Source: Hymenobacter siberiensis
GTDB taxonomy: Bacteria > Bacteroidota > Bacteroidia > Cytophagales > Hymenobacteraceae
Direction of reading: 5' to 3'
DNA: 64,000 bases
Assembly: GCF_018967865.2 (NCBI RefSeq)
Contig: NZ_JAHLZY020000001.1
Location: forward strand, 372,001-436,000
In this document: positions 50,644 to 59,862 of the stretch, one piece after another
Layout: every line of letters starts with the position of its first letter
Numbering within the stretch: position 1 is the first letter of the stretch
The notes under the pieces: generated by a model
What the model was told of the DNA's origin: nothing
The model's input: only the letters and a program-made list of their open reading frames with translations
Databases searched by the model: none
Translations under genes and position numbers: made by a program

Positions 50644-53097
50644 ATGCAAGTGTTGAAATTTGGAGGCACGTCGGTGGCCTCCGCCGAGAATATCCGCAAG
50701 TCGCTGGCCATTGTAGCCACGGCTGCTGAGCGCGGGCCAGTTGTAATGGTCGTGTCGGCGCTGGGTGGGACCACCGATGCGCTGATTAACGTAGGGCGAA
50801 CCGCTGCGACTGGCGGCAGTCTGCGAGACATCGACGTTAATAAGATGCTAACCGATATACTGCAGCGGCATGGAGACGCAGCGTATCAGCTATTGCCTGA
50901 TACGCCAATGGAAGAAATTGGCGATTTAAGTAATCAATTCGTTGAGATAATCAATATTTACAAAGGCATTTCTGCTCTTGGTGAACTATCTAAACGCACC
51001 CTTGACCGGCTGATGAGCTACGGCGAGCTGCTGTCGTCGCAACTGATTGCCGCGACTGCGCAGGCGCAAGGTCTGGATGCCGTATGGGCCGATGCCCGGC
51101 AGCTCATTCGCACCAATTCCCACTTCGGAATGGCCGAAGTGGATATGGCCACGACTCAAAAGCAAGTGGCTGATTTCAAGTCCCAAAACCCGGCGAAAAT
51201 CTGGGTCGTGCCCGGCTTCATCGCCGCCGATGCCCACGGCACCACTACCACGCTGGGCCGCGGCGGCTCCGACTACACGGCGGCGATTCTGGCCGCCGCG
51301 CTGGATGCGGAAAAGCTCGAAATCTGGACCGACGTGAGCGGCATGATGACCGCCGACCCGCGCCTCGTGCGCAGCGCCCGGCCCATTGCGCACATTTCGT
51401 ATCAGGAGGCTATGGAGCTATCGCACTTTGGGGCGAAGGTGCTTTATCCGCCTACTATTCAGCCCGTCATGCAGCGCGGAATTCCGCTCTGGATTAAAAA
51501 CACTTTCGCGCCCGACGATTACGGCACGCTGGTGGAAGTGGAGCCGCCACGCACGCCGGCCGTGGTGCAGGGTATTTCCAGCATCGGCAACCTGACTCTG
51601 CTGAACCTGGAAGGCAGCGGCATGGTGGGCATCCCCGGCTTCTCGAAGCGGCTGTTTGAGGCGCTGGCCCGGGAGCGCATCAACGTGATTCTCATTACCC
51701 AAAGCTCTTCCGAGCATTCTATTTGCGTGGGCGTGAACACGCCGGATGCCGCGCCGGCCCAGGTGGCCGTGGATGAGGAGTTTGCCACGGAAATCGCGGC
51801 CGGCCGCATCGAGCCGCTGCGGCCCGAGCGGGACCTCGCCATTGTGGCGCTGGTGGGCGAGAATATGAAAAATCACCCCGGCATCAGCGGCAAGCTGTTT
51901 GGGGCACTGGGGCAGAATGGGGTGAACATCCGGGCCATTGCGCAGGGCGCTTCGGAGAAGAATATTTCGACCGTAATTCGGGCTGCTGATGTGCGCAAGG
52001 CCATCAACGTGCTGCACGAAGCCTTTTTTGAGTCTACCAAGAAGCAGGTGAACTTGTTTATTCTCGGGCCGGGCAACGTGGGCAGCAAATTGCTGGAGCA
52101 GCTGGCGCGGCAACAGGCACACCTACTCGAAAAGCTGGGCTTGCAGGTGCGCGTGGTGGCCATTGCCAACAGCCGCCACTGCCTGGTGGATGAAAACGGC
52201 CTCGACCTCACGGCCTGGCCCGAAGAGCTGGCCCAGGCCCCGGCCCAGACGCTGGCCGAGTTTACCCAGCTTATCATTGCCCGCAACCTGCGCAACTCCA
52301 TCTTCGTGGATGTGACAGCCAACCCGGCCGCCGCCGGCATCTACGCCGATTTGCTGGCCAAGAGCGTGGCCATCGTGGCTTGTAATAAAGTGGCCGCCTC
52401 GTCGGACTACGCGCACTACGCCCGCCTCAAAATCCTGTCGAAGGAGTTCAACGCCAGCTACTTGTTTGAAACCAACGTGGGCGCGGCCCTGCCCATTATC
52501 GGCACGTTGAACGACCTCACGCGCAGCGGCGACGTGGTGCGGCGCATGGAGGCCGTGCTTTCGGGCACGCTCAACTTTGTGTTCAATAACTACGACGGTA
52601 CCCGGCCCTTTGCCGACGTGGTGCGCCAGGCCCAGACCGAAGGCTACACTGAGCCCGACCCGCGCCTTGACCTGAGCGGCTCGGACGTAGCCCGCAAAAT
52701 CCTCATCCTCGCCCGGGAGGCCGGCCAGGTAATGGAAATGGCGGATATTGAAATCGAAACTTTCCTGCCGCCGGCCTGTCTCGAAGGCGACGTGGAAGCT
52801 TTCTATACCCAGATGGCGGCGCACGAAAGCCACTTCAAGGCGCTGTATGAGGCGGCTTCGGCGGCCGGCAAGCGCCTGAAATTCGTGGCCCGCTACGCCG
52901 ATGGCCACGCCGCCGTGGGCCTCCAGCAGGTAGCGCCCGGGCATGATTTATACGACCTGCGCGGCAAGGACAACGTGGTGCTGTTTTACACCGACCGCTA
53001 CGTCGACCAGCCGCTGGTGGTGAAGGGCGCCGGGGCGGGAGCGGAGGTCACGGCCTCGGGGGTGTTTGCAGACATTATCCGCGCCGCAAGGCTTTGA
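50644..53097 (+). CDS. thrA: Bifunctional aspartate kinase / homoserine dehydrogenase
   Basis: 817 residues. It catalyses the first and third steps from aspartate to threonine. Kinase domain: KFGGTSVASAENI at 4-16, GRGGSDYTAAI near 205, and TDVSGMMTADPR. Two ACT-like regulatory segments follow (LTLLNLEGSGMVGIPGFS and IVALVGENMKNHPGISGKLF). Homoserine dehydrogenase starts about 475 with the NAD(P) motif LGPGNVGSKLLEQL; NKVAASSDYAHY and GTLNFVFNNY are also present. ACT domains imply feedback by threonine. First gene of thrABC. Codons 60-120 are unusually AT-rich. Confidence 0.96.
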   Translation: MQVLKFGGTSVASAENIRKSLAIVATAAERGPVVMVVSALGGTTDALINVGRTAATGGSLRDIDVNKMLTDILQRHGDAAYQLLPDTPMEEIGDLSNQFVEIINIYKGISALGELSKRTLDRLMSYGELLSSQLIAATAQAQGLDAVWADARQLIRTNSHFGMAEVDMATTQKQVADFKSQNPAKIWVVPGFIAADAHGTTTTLGRGGSDYTAAILAAALDAEKLEIWTDVSGMMTADPRLVRSARPIAHISYQEAMELSHFGAKVLYPPTIQPVMQRGIPLWIKNTFAPDDYGTLVEVEPPRTPAVVQGISSIGNLTLLNLEGSGMVGIPGFSKRLFEALARERINVILITQSSSEHSICVGVNTPDAAPAQVAVDEEFATEIAAGRIEPLRPERDLAIVALVGENMKNHPGISGKLFGALGQNGVNIRAIAQGASEKNISTVIRAADVRKAINVLHEAFFESTKKQVNLFILGPGNVGSKLLEQLARQQAHLLEKLGLQVRVVAIANSRHCLVDENGLDLTAWPEELAQAPAQTLAEFTQLIIARNLRNSIFVDVTANPAAAGIYADLLAKSVAIVACNKVAASSDYAHYARLKILSKEFNASYLFETNVGAALPIIGTLNDLTRSGDVVRRMEAVLSGTLNFVFNNYDGTRPFADVVRQAQTEGYTEPDPRLDLSGSDVARKILILAREAGQVMEMADIEIETFLPPACLEGDVEAFYTQMAAHESHFKALYEAASAAGKRLKFVARYADGHAAVGLQQVAPGHDLYDLRGKDNVVLFYTDRYVDQPLVVKGAGAGAEVTASGVFADIIRAARL

Positions 53098-53100
53098 TTT

Positions 53101-53177
53101 AATTAACAGTTAACAGTTAACAATTAACAATTGGGTGATGAAGGGTGCCGGGCATTCCTAATTCTTAATTGTTAATT
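53101..53177. repeat. AT-rich intergenic palindrome between thrA and thrB
   Basis: Left arm AATTAACAGTTAACAGTTAA and following (53101-53132), with a tandem 7-mer; right arm 53159-53177 is a partial complement. It fills almost the whole 87-bp gap. Confidence 0.7.
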
Positions 53178-53184
53178 CAACATA

Positions 53185-54111
53185 ATGCCTGATTCCGTTC
53201 TCGTTCATTCCCCTGCCACGCTCTCCAACCTTGGCTGTGGTTTCGATGTATTTGGCCTGTCGTTGGCCGCGCCCTACGATACCATTCGCCTCACGCGCAG
53301 CGCCACGCCGGGCGTCCGCATCCAGCATCTCGACCCCTATAACCTGCCCACCGACCCGCTGCACAACGTGGCCGGTGTGGCCCTACTGGCGCTGCTAAAA
53401 GAAGTGCCGGAAGCTGTGGGCTTCGACATGGAAATCACCAAAGGCATCAAGCCGGGCAGCGGCGTGGGCAGCAGCGCCGCCAGCGCCGCCGGCGCGGTGG
53501 TGGCTGCTAATGCCCTGCTGGGCAACCGCTTTACAAAAATGCAGCTCGTGGATTTTGCGATGGAAGGGGAGGCCGTAGCCTCCGGAGCACGCCACGCCGA
53601 TAACATCGCGCCGGCCATTTTCGGCGGCTTCACGGTGGTGCGGGCCTTGGAGCCGGCCATTGATATTATTGCCTTGCCCGCGCCGCCACTGTGGGTGGCC
53701 GTGGTGCATCCGCAGATTGAGCTGAAAACCAGCGACTCGCGCAAGGTGCTGCCGGCCACCGTGCCGCTGGGCCTGGCCGTGCGCCAGTGGGCCAACGTGG
53801 CCGGACTGGTAGCCGGCTTTATGATGGCGGATTACGACCTTATCGGCCGCTCGCTCGACGACTACATTGTGGAGCCGGCGCGGCTGCCGCTCATTCCCGG
53901 CCTGGCCGAGGCGCGGGCGCGGGCGCTGGCGTTGGGGGCCATTGGCGGTGGCATCTCGGGCTCGGGGCCGTCGATTTTTATGCTGAACCGGACGGAGGCA
54001 ACGGCGCAGGCCGTGGGCACGGCCATGGGCAGCGTATTCACGGAACTGAAAATTGAATGCAACGTGTACGTGGGGCCGGTGGGCACCACGGGGGCGCGGG
54101 TGGTGGGGTAG
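53185..54111 (+). CDS. thrB: Homoserine kinase
   Basis: 308 residues. It phosphorylates homoserine. GHMP-kinase motifs: SPATLSNLGCGFDVFGL near the N-terminus, and the ATP loop GIKPGSGVGSSAASAAGAVV at about 87-106. The C-terminal GGGISGSGPSIFML is the third GHMP motif. Its stop TAG (54109-54111) touches the left arm of a large palindrome. Confidence 0.95.
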   Translation: MPDSVLVHSPATLSNLGCGFDVFGLSLAAPYDTIRLTRSATPGVRIQHLDPYNLPTDPLHNVAGVALLALLKEVPEAVGFDMEITKGIKPGSGVGSSAASAAGAVVAANALLGNRFTKMQLVDFAMEGEAVASGARHADNIAPAIFGGFTVVRALEPAIDIIALPAPPLWVAVVHPQIELKTSDSRKVLPATVPLGLAVRQWANVAGLVAGFMMADYDLIGRSLDDYIVEPARLPLIPGLAEARARALALGAIGGGISGSGPSIFMLNRTEATAQAVGTAMGSVFTELKIECNVYVGPVGTTGARVVG

Positions 54112-54268
54112 TCGTTCGCCCATTCGCCTCACCCCCTGCCCCCATCTCCGATGGAGAGGGGATACCGGAAATACTCTCCACGACTTATGCCGTAACGTCG
54201 TCTTCACGAATCGGTTCTCCCTCTCCATCGGAGAGGGGGGCAGGGGGTGAGGCGAATGGGCGAACGAC
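54111..54268. repeat. 158-bp palindrome with about 50-bp arms between thrB and thrC
   Basis: Arms 54111-54160 and about 54217-54268 contain GTCGTTCGCCCATTCGCCTC and CATCTCCGATGGAGAGGGG with their complements. The left arm begins at the last base of the thrB stop. It fills most of the 182-bp gap before thrC. Confidence 0.88.
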
Positions 54269-54293
54269 GCTTTTGCATTTATAAAGCCTGAAA

Positions 54294-55589
54294 ATGAAAT
54301 ACTACAGCCTCCGCCACCAGTCGCCGCTGGTTGATTTTCGCACGGCCACCATCACCGGGCAGGCTCCGGATGGCGGCCTGTATTTCCCCGAAAGCATCCC
54401 GAAATTCTCTGCGGATTTCCGGCGCGAATTGCGCAGCCTGAGCAAGGCTACCGTGGCATTCAATGTGATGCGGCCTTACGTGGGCAGCACCATTGCCGAG
54501 GCCGACTTGCAGCGCATCTGCGCCGAGGCGGTGGACTTTGACTTTCCGCTGGTGCCGGTGGTGGCGGGCGTGTCGGCGCTGGAGCTGTTTCATGGGCCTA
54601 CTTTGGCGTTTAAGGACGTGGGGGCGCGGTTTATGAGTCGCTGCCTGGGCTACTTCGCCCAGCACGGCGACACGCCGCCCGTGACCGTGCTGGTAGCCAC
54701 TTCCGGCGATACCGGCGGGGCCGTGGCCAGCGGCTTTCTGGGCGTGCCGGGCGTGGAAGTGGTGATACTCTACCCCAAAGGCAAGGTGAGCCCCGTACAG
54801 GAGCAGCAGCTCACCACCCTGGGCCAGAATATTACGGCGCTGGAAGTGAGCGGTACGTTCGACGACTGCCAGGCGCTGGTGAAACAGGCGTTTCTGGACC
54901 CCGAGCTGGCGCAAAAACGCTTCCTAACCTCGGCCAACAGCATCAACGTGGCGCGGTGGCTGCCGCAGCAGCTCTACTACTGCTTTGCCATGCAGCAGTG
55001 GTCAGCCGGGGCACCCGCGCCGGTAGTGGCGGTGCCGAGCGGCAACTTTGGCAACCTGTGCGCGGGGCTGCTTGCCCAGGCCTCGGGGCTGGGATTGGGG
55101 CACTTCATCGCGGCCTGCAACGCCAACGAGCCGGTGCCCGCCTACCTGCGCACGGGCACCTACGAGCCCCGGCCGGCCGTGCCCACCTTTTCCAACGCCA
55201 TGGACGTGGGCAACCCCAGCAACTTCGTACGTATTCTGGAGCTGTTTGATAACGACCTGAATAAGCTGCGCGCCGCCCTCGGTGCCGATACCGTGAGCGA
55301 CGCCGATACGGTGGCCGCCATCCGGCAGGTGTGGGAGCGAGACGAGTATCTGCTCGACCCGCACGGTGCGGTGGCCTACACGGCGCTGCGCCGCTACCAG
55401 GCCCAACACGCGGGCGCGGCGGGCCTGATTCTGGCCACGGCGCACCCCGTGAAGTTCCCCGACGTGGTAGAGCCCATCCTCGGCCGCGCCATCGAGCTGC
55501 CGGCCGTAGTGCAGGTCTTGCAGGGGCGGGCTAAACGAAGTGTGCCGCTGGCGGTTAACTACGAAGAGTTGAAAGCCTACCTGATGTAG
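54294..55589 (+). CDS. threonine synthase thrC: Threonine synthase
   Basis: 431 residues. It converts phosphohomoserine to threonine with PLP. The PLP lysine is in HGPTLAFKDVGARFMSR (about 99-115). ATSGDTGGAVASGFLG and PSGNFGNLCAGLLAQ bind the cofactor phosphate; DVGNPSNFVRILEL is conserved. Third gene of the thr cluster. Confidence 0.96.
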   Translation: MKYYSLRHQSPLVDFRTATITGQAPDGGLYFPESIPKFSADFRRELRSLSKATVAFNVMRPYVGSTIAEADLQRICAEAVDFDFPLVPVVAGVSALELFHGPTLAFKDVGARFMSRCLGYFAQHGDTPPVTVLVATSGDTGGAVASGFLGVPGVEVVILYPKGKVSPVQEQQLTTLGQNITALEVSGTFDDCQALVKQAFLDPELAQKRFLTSANSINVARWLPQQLYYCFAMQQWSAGAPAPVVAVPSGNFGNLCAGLLAQASGLGLGHFIAACNANEPVPAYLRTGTYEPRPAVPTFSNAMDVGNPSNFVRILELFDNDLNKLRAALGADTVSDADTVAAIRQVWERDEYLLDPHGAVAYTALRRYQAQHAGAAGLILATAHPVKFPDVVEPILGRAIELPAVVQVLQGRAKRSVPLAVNYEELKAYLM

Positions 55590-55649
55590 CCCGGCGATGG
55601 CCCTGGCCATTGGTGCGGCGGTTCAGACTTTTGTGTAAAATCAGTTCTA

Positions 55650-56354
55650 ATGCCCGTGTTCGTGAAATCCCTGTTGTCCAAAATTGCCTTGTCGGCGCTG
55701 GTGTTCGCCGCCGCTGCCGCCTGCCGCCCCGACCAGGTGGAGCACCTCAAAGACAGCAAGCGCATCGGCATCGAGGCCGAAAACTGGGAGGTGAAGCGCA
55801 TCATGCCCAAGGACCTGCTGCACGCCACCCGCTGGGCCGGCGATTCCCTCACGGCCACCGCCGACTCGCTGCTGCGCCGCACCCTGGCCCGCGAGCTGGC
55901 CGCCGGGGGCGTGGCCCGCGCCATGGCTTTTTGCAAACCCGAAACTTACCGCGCCGTCGACTCCCTGGCCGGCGTGCTCAAGGCCACGGCCCACCGCGTG
56001 AGCGAGCGGCCCCGCAACCCCGCCAGCCAGGCCCCGCTGCTGGCCGAGGAAATGCGGCCCGATACGGTGCGGACCATCAAGCGGCTGTCGCAGGAAGTAT
56101 TCTTTTACCAGCGGCCCATTGTGCTGAATAACCAGCTGTGCCTGCGCTGCCACGGCGAAGTAGGGAAGGATATTGCGGCGGCTGATTATGCCCTCATCAA
56201 GCAGAAATTCCCGCAGGACCAGGCCACCGGGTATAAGATGGGCCAGCCCATGGCGGCCTGGCAGCTCAGCCTGCAACGCAACGGCGTGGCCGAGTTCTGG
56301 ACGATGAAAACCCGCAAGAAATGGAAGGAGCACAAGATGCCCAAGCTGTTTTGA
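55650..56354 (+). CDS. c-type heme family lipoprotein (Tll0287/DUF3365-like)
   Basis: 234 residues. The signal peptide ends in lipobox AAAA-C (CRPDQVEHL). A single heme c site, CLRCHGE, lies near residue 165. The preceding helices (LARELAAGGVARAMAFCKPE, VSERPRNPASQAP) match the Tll0287-like fold, which can bind heme and sense redox state. Periplasmic. The next gene starts 11 bp downstream. Confidence 0.8.
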   Translation: MPVFVKSLLSKIALSALVFAAAAACRPDQVEHLKDSKRIGIEAENWEVKRIMPKDLLHATRWAGDSLTATADSLLRRTLARELAAGGVARAMAFCKPETYRAVDSLAGVLKATAHRVSERPRNPASQAPLLAEEMRPDTVRTIKRLSQEVFFYQRPIVLNNQLCLRCHGEVGKDIAAADYALIKQKFPQDQATGYKMGQPMAAWQLSLQRNGVAEFWTMKTRKKWKEHKMPKLF

Positions 56355-56365
56355 GTGGTCAGCAA

Positions 56366-56944
56366 ATGGATTTCGCCTTGCCCCTATACCTAACTGAACC
56401 TGGCAAGGGCAGGGCGCTTCAGTACCTGTCGCTGCTTTGGCTTGCGGTATGCTACTATGGCACCTTTCTGCTATTGGGCAATGCCGTGGCGGCGGGTTTC
56501 GCTTTTCTGAGCTGGCTGGCTATTTTCTTATGGATAAAGAAACGCTGGCCTTCCCCGAGGATGGTGGCGGAAGGTGCGCTGTCTAGTAAAAGCCACGAGC
56601 TGCAGCTACTCATACACGACAAGCAGCAGGTTTTCCAAATCGATGAAACGTTGCAGATAACCATCACCTATCAGGGCTTTCGGGGTGAGCAGCTGGCTCC
56701 GCGAATCTGGGCAAGTGGTTTCGATAATTTTATCCAGTTCAATGACGGCGAAACCTACCGCTTCGAGATGCCGACGGAGCAGGCGCAGGAAAATTTGCGT
56801 GGGGAGCTGCGGCGCTGGTATCTGCTGAAAGTAAGATTGAAAGAGCACCGGCGCGATGGACCAACTTTTTTGTTGCACCGTGACTTAAGCTACGAGCAGA
56901 TTCAAGCGTATAAGCAGGAATTTGGCGTCAGCCTGTACGGCTGA
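56366..56944 (+). CDS. Two-TM membrane protein, function unknown
   Basis: 192 residues from ATG 56366 (MDFALPLYLTEPGKG). Two TM helices near 25-60 (LQYLSLLWLAVCYYGTFLLL and AAGFAFLSWLAIFLWI) are followed by a soluble domain (LQLLIHDKQQVFQIDETLQI, FDNFIQFNDGETYRFEMP) that may be PH-like/YcxB-like. No motif identifies a function. GC is lower than in its neighbours. Probably co-transcribed with the heme lipoprotein gene. Confidence 0.65.
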   Translation: MDFALPLYLTEPGKGRALQYLSLLWLAVCYYGTFLLLGNAVAAGFAFLSWLAIFLWIKKRWPSPRMVAEGALSSKSHELQLLIHDKQQVFQIDETLQITITYQGFRGEQLAPRIWASGFDNFIQFNDGETYRFEMPTEQAQENLRGELRRWYLLKVRLKEHRRDGPTFLLHRDLSYEQIQAYKQEFGVSLYG

Positions 56945-56974
56945 TGGACGCGCTGTTTTCACAATATTCCTCAC

Positions 56975-58276
56975 ATGAGTAGCTCTCAACTTCCCATCAT
57001 CATCATTGGCGCGGGCATGGCCGGGCTGGCCTGCGCCACCTGGCTGCACCGCGCCGGCCACGCCGTGCTCGTGCTTGAAGCGGCCGATGCCGTGGGCGGC
57101 CGTGTGCGGACCGACATCACGCCCGACGGCTTCCGGCTCGACCGGGGCTTTCAGGTGATGCTCACCAACTACCCCGAGGCCCGGCGCATCTTCGACTACG
57201 GCGCGCTGAACCTGAAAAGCTTCCGCTCCGGGGCCGTTATTCGGCTGGCCGACGGGCGGCAAACCACCCTGCAAAACCCGCTGCAAGCTCCACTGGCAGC
57301 GTTTTCGGCGCTCACTTCGCCCATTGGGACGCTGTCCGATAAGCTGCGCATCCTCAGCCTGGTGCGGCACGTGCTGAAATACACGCCCGAGGAGCTGCTG
57401 GCCCGCCCGGCCACTGATACGCTCAGCTTCCTGCAGCGCTACGGCTGGAGCGAGCAGATGATAAACTCGTTTTTCAAGCCGTTTTTCGGCGGTGTTTTCC
57501 TCGATAGGCAGCTCACCACTTCCAGCAATTTCTTCGAGTTTGTATTCCAACAGTTTGTGACCGGCGAGGCGGCCGTGCCCGCTCTGGGCATGCAGCAGCT
57601 ACCCGAGCAGCTGGCGGCCCACCTGCCCGCCGGCACGGTGCGCCTCAACGCGTCGGTGGCCGGCGTGGTCGATGGCACGCAAGTGCGCCTCACCACCGGC
57701 CAGGTATTGCACGGCTCGGCCGTAGTGCTGGCCACCGACGGCCTGAGCTCCCTGCGCCTGCTGGCCGGCCGCAGCGGCAACCCCGACGACAGCCTTACGG
57801 CCCAGAAACTCGGCTTTCCCACGGCCGCCCGCCTCACCACCTGCACCTACTTTGCTACGCCCGGTGGCCACTCGCCGGGCCGCAACGACAAACTGCTGCG
57901 CCTGAACGCCGGCACCAGTGCCCTGGCTCACAACGTGGCCTTCCCCGCCGATGTGAGCGGCGCTTACGCCCCCGCCGGCCGCGCCCTGATATCGGTGAGC
58001 ACCCACGGCGAGCGCAGCCTCAGCGAGGAAGAGCTGACTGCCCGTCTGCGCGAGGAGCTGGCCGCCTGGTTTGGGCCGGCCGCCCGCCAGTGGGAGCACC
58101 TGCGCAGCTACCGCATCCCCACGGCGCTGCCGGTGTACCTGCCCGGCCAGCCCGTAGAACAGCCCCTGAAACTGGCCGAAACCCTCTACCGCTGCGGCGA
58201 CTGGACTTCCTATCCCTCACTGAACGCGGCGCTGGCCACCGGCCGTGAAGTGGCCGAGATGATTATTAAAAGCTGA
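56975..58276 (+). CDS. FAD-dependent amine-oxidase-like oxidoreductase
   Basis: 433 residues. The N-terminal dinucleotide-binding motif is IIIIGAGMAGLACATWLHRA, then LEAADAVGGRVRTD (the GGR loop) and GFRLDRGFQVMLTNYPE. The C-terminal FAD-binding segment is YRCGDWTSYPSLNAALATGREVAE. It belongs to the amine oxidase / phytoene-desaturase-like superfamily; the substrate is unknown. Confidence 0.88.
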   Translation: MSSSQLPIIIIGAGMAGLACATWLHRAGHAVLVLEAADAVGGRVRTDITPDGFRLDRGFQVMLTNYPEARRIFDYGALNLKSFRSGAVIRLADGRQTTLQNPLQAPLAAFSALTSPIGTLSDKLRILSLVRHVLKYTPEELLARPATDTLSFLQRYGWSEQMINSFFKPFFGGVFLDRQLTTSSNFFEFVFQQFVTGEAAVPALGMQQLPEQLAAHLPAGTVRLNASVAGVVDGTQVRLTTGQVLHGSAVVLATDGLSSLRLLAGRSGNPDDSLTAQKLGFPTAARLTTCTYFATPGGHSPGRNDKLLRLNAGTSALAHNVAFPADVSGAYAPAGRALISVSTHGERSLSEEELTARLREELAAWFGPAARQWEHLRSYRIPTALPVYLPGQPVEQPLKLAETLYRCGDWTSYPSLNAALATGREVAEMIIKS

Positions 58277-58300
58277 TTTGTCAGGTTTATAATCCAACGA

Positions 58301-58335
58301 AAAAGGCCCGTTTCTGCTGAAGAAACGGGCCTTTT
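58301..58335. terminator. Bidirectional terminator
   Basis: A perfect 15-bp stem, AAAAGGCCCGTTTCT and complement, loop GCTGA, between convergent genes (stops 58276 and 58354). Confidence 0.9.
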
Positions 58336-58353
58336 GGCGTTCAGGAATAAAAG

Positions 58354-59769
58354 CTACACTTGCGGGTTGGCGGGAGCCAGGGCATCGTAGCCCAGGGTTT
58401 CGGCGGACTCGGCTTCGGCGGGCAGGCGGATGTCGTCGGCATCGTGCACGCGCAGGGTCAGCAGACCCGCCATTATCATGGACGCGCCGCCGAGCACCAG
58501 CGTGAAGATGGGCTGGTCGTGAAACACATGCTTCGTCAGCGGCCCCAGAATTAGGCCGGCCACGCCCTGCGGAATCACGATGAAGAAGTTGAACACGCCC
58601 ATGTAGTAGCCCATTTTGTTGGACGGCAGCGCGCCCGCCAGCATGGCGTAGGGCACGCTCAGGATGCTGGCCCAGGCAATGCCCACGCCCACCATCGAAA
58701 TCAGGATGTAGTGGTAATCCTGGATGAAGTAAATCGAAATCAGTCCCACGCCGCCCATCACCAGGGCCAGCATGTGGGTGAAGCGGCGGCTGGTGGCGCG
58801 GGCCACCACGGGCAGCAGCAGCGCCACCACCGCCGACAGGCCGTTATACACCGAGAAGCACACGCCCACCCAGTCGCCGCCCTTGTTGTAGAGCGCCGAG
58901 GCGGTATCCGTAGTATGGAAAATGTGGCTGGTAACGGCCTGGGTGGTGTAAATCCACATCGAGAACAGTGCGAACCACGAGAAGAACTGCACCACGGCCA
59001 GCTGGCGCATGGTTTTGGGCATGTGGAAAATGCCATCGAACGACTCTTTAAGTCCGTTGGCGAAGCCGGCGGTGCGGGCCTTCTCAGCCTCGAACTCGGC
59101 CAGGTTTTCAGGCGGGTATTCCTTGGTGCGGATGATGGTCCAGAGCACGGCCAGGAAGAACACCAGGCCGCCCACATAGAAGGCGTATTTCAGCGAAAGC
59201 GAGATGTGGCCGGGCTCGGGCGTGTTGGAAACGCCGAACCAGTTGGCAAACATCCACGGCAGCGACGAGCCCACGATGGCCCCCACGCCGATGAAAAACG
59301 TTTGGGCGCCGAAGCCGGTGGTGCGCTGCTGCGAGGGCAGCAAGTCGCCGACCAGCGCCCGGAAGGGCTCCATCGAAATGTTGATGCTCGAATCGAGAAT
59401 CCAGAGCATGCCGGCGGCCATCCACAGGGCCGTCACGTTGGGCATCACGATGAGCGCCAGCGAGGCCAGCAGCGCTCCCACGAAGAAGTACGGCCGGCGG
59501 CGGCCCCAGCGCGGGCTCCAGGTGCGGTCCGAGAGGTAGCCGATGACGGGCTGCACCAGCAGACCCGTGATAGGCGCGGCCAGCCAGAGGAAGGCAATTT
59601 CGTCGGTTTTGGCCCCCATTGTTTCAAAAATCCGGCTCATGTTGCTGTTTTGCAGCGCAAAGCCGAACTGAATGCCGAGGAAGCCGAAGCTCATGTTCCA
59701 GATTTGCCAGAAGCTAAGCCGGGGTTTTTCGCGGGTACTGGCGGTGGCGACGGCGGTGGGAGCAGCCAT
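58354..59769 (-). CDS. MFS sugar transporter (SLC45/GPH-like), probably maltose or maltodextrin uptake
   Basis: 471 residues, 12 hydrophobic segments. The start has the GPH/SUT pattern: WNMSFGFLGIQFGFALQNSN, then LAAPITGLLVQPVIGYLSDR with the R-x-G-R-R-x-P loop (SPRWGRRRPYF). Members carry sucrose or maltose with H+. It is followed upstream on the same strand by two GH13 genes, so maltose or short maltodextrins are the likely substrate. Confidence 0.85.
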   Translation of the reverse strand: MAAPTAVATASTREKPRLSFWQIWNMSFGFLGIQFGFALQNSNMSRIFETMGAKTDEIAFLWLAAPITGLLVQPVIGYLSDRTWSPRWGRRRPYFFVGALLASLALIVMPNVTALWMAAGMLWILDSSINISMEPFRALVGDLLPSQQRTTGFGAQTFFIGVGAIVGSSLPWMFANWFGVSNTPEPGHISLSLKYAFYVGGLVFFLAVLWTIIRTKEYPPENLAEFEAEKARTAGFANGLKESFDGIFHMPKTMRQLAVVQFFSWFALFSMWIYTTQAVTSHIFHTTDTASALYNKGGDWVGVCFSVYNGLSAVVALLLPVVARATSRRFTHMLALVMGGVGLISIYFIQDYHYILISMVGVGIAWASILSVPYAMLAGALPSNKMGYYMGVFNFFIVIPQGVAGLILGPLTKHVFHDQPIFTLVLGGASMIMAGLLTLRVHDADDIRLPAEAESAETLGYDALAPANPQV

Positions 59770-59862
59770 GTGGAGGAGAGGGAGAGGTGTGGGAGATGCG
59801 CCCTGAAAATGAGCGCAGTACGGACGTTGAAATTAATAATTTGCCCGAATAAATGGGCATCG

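Noticed and set aside
50425..50656. Possible leader peptide or attenuator before thrA
   Set aside because: No run of Thr or Ile codons followed by alternative hairpins was seen.
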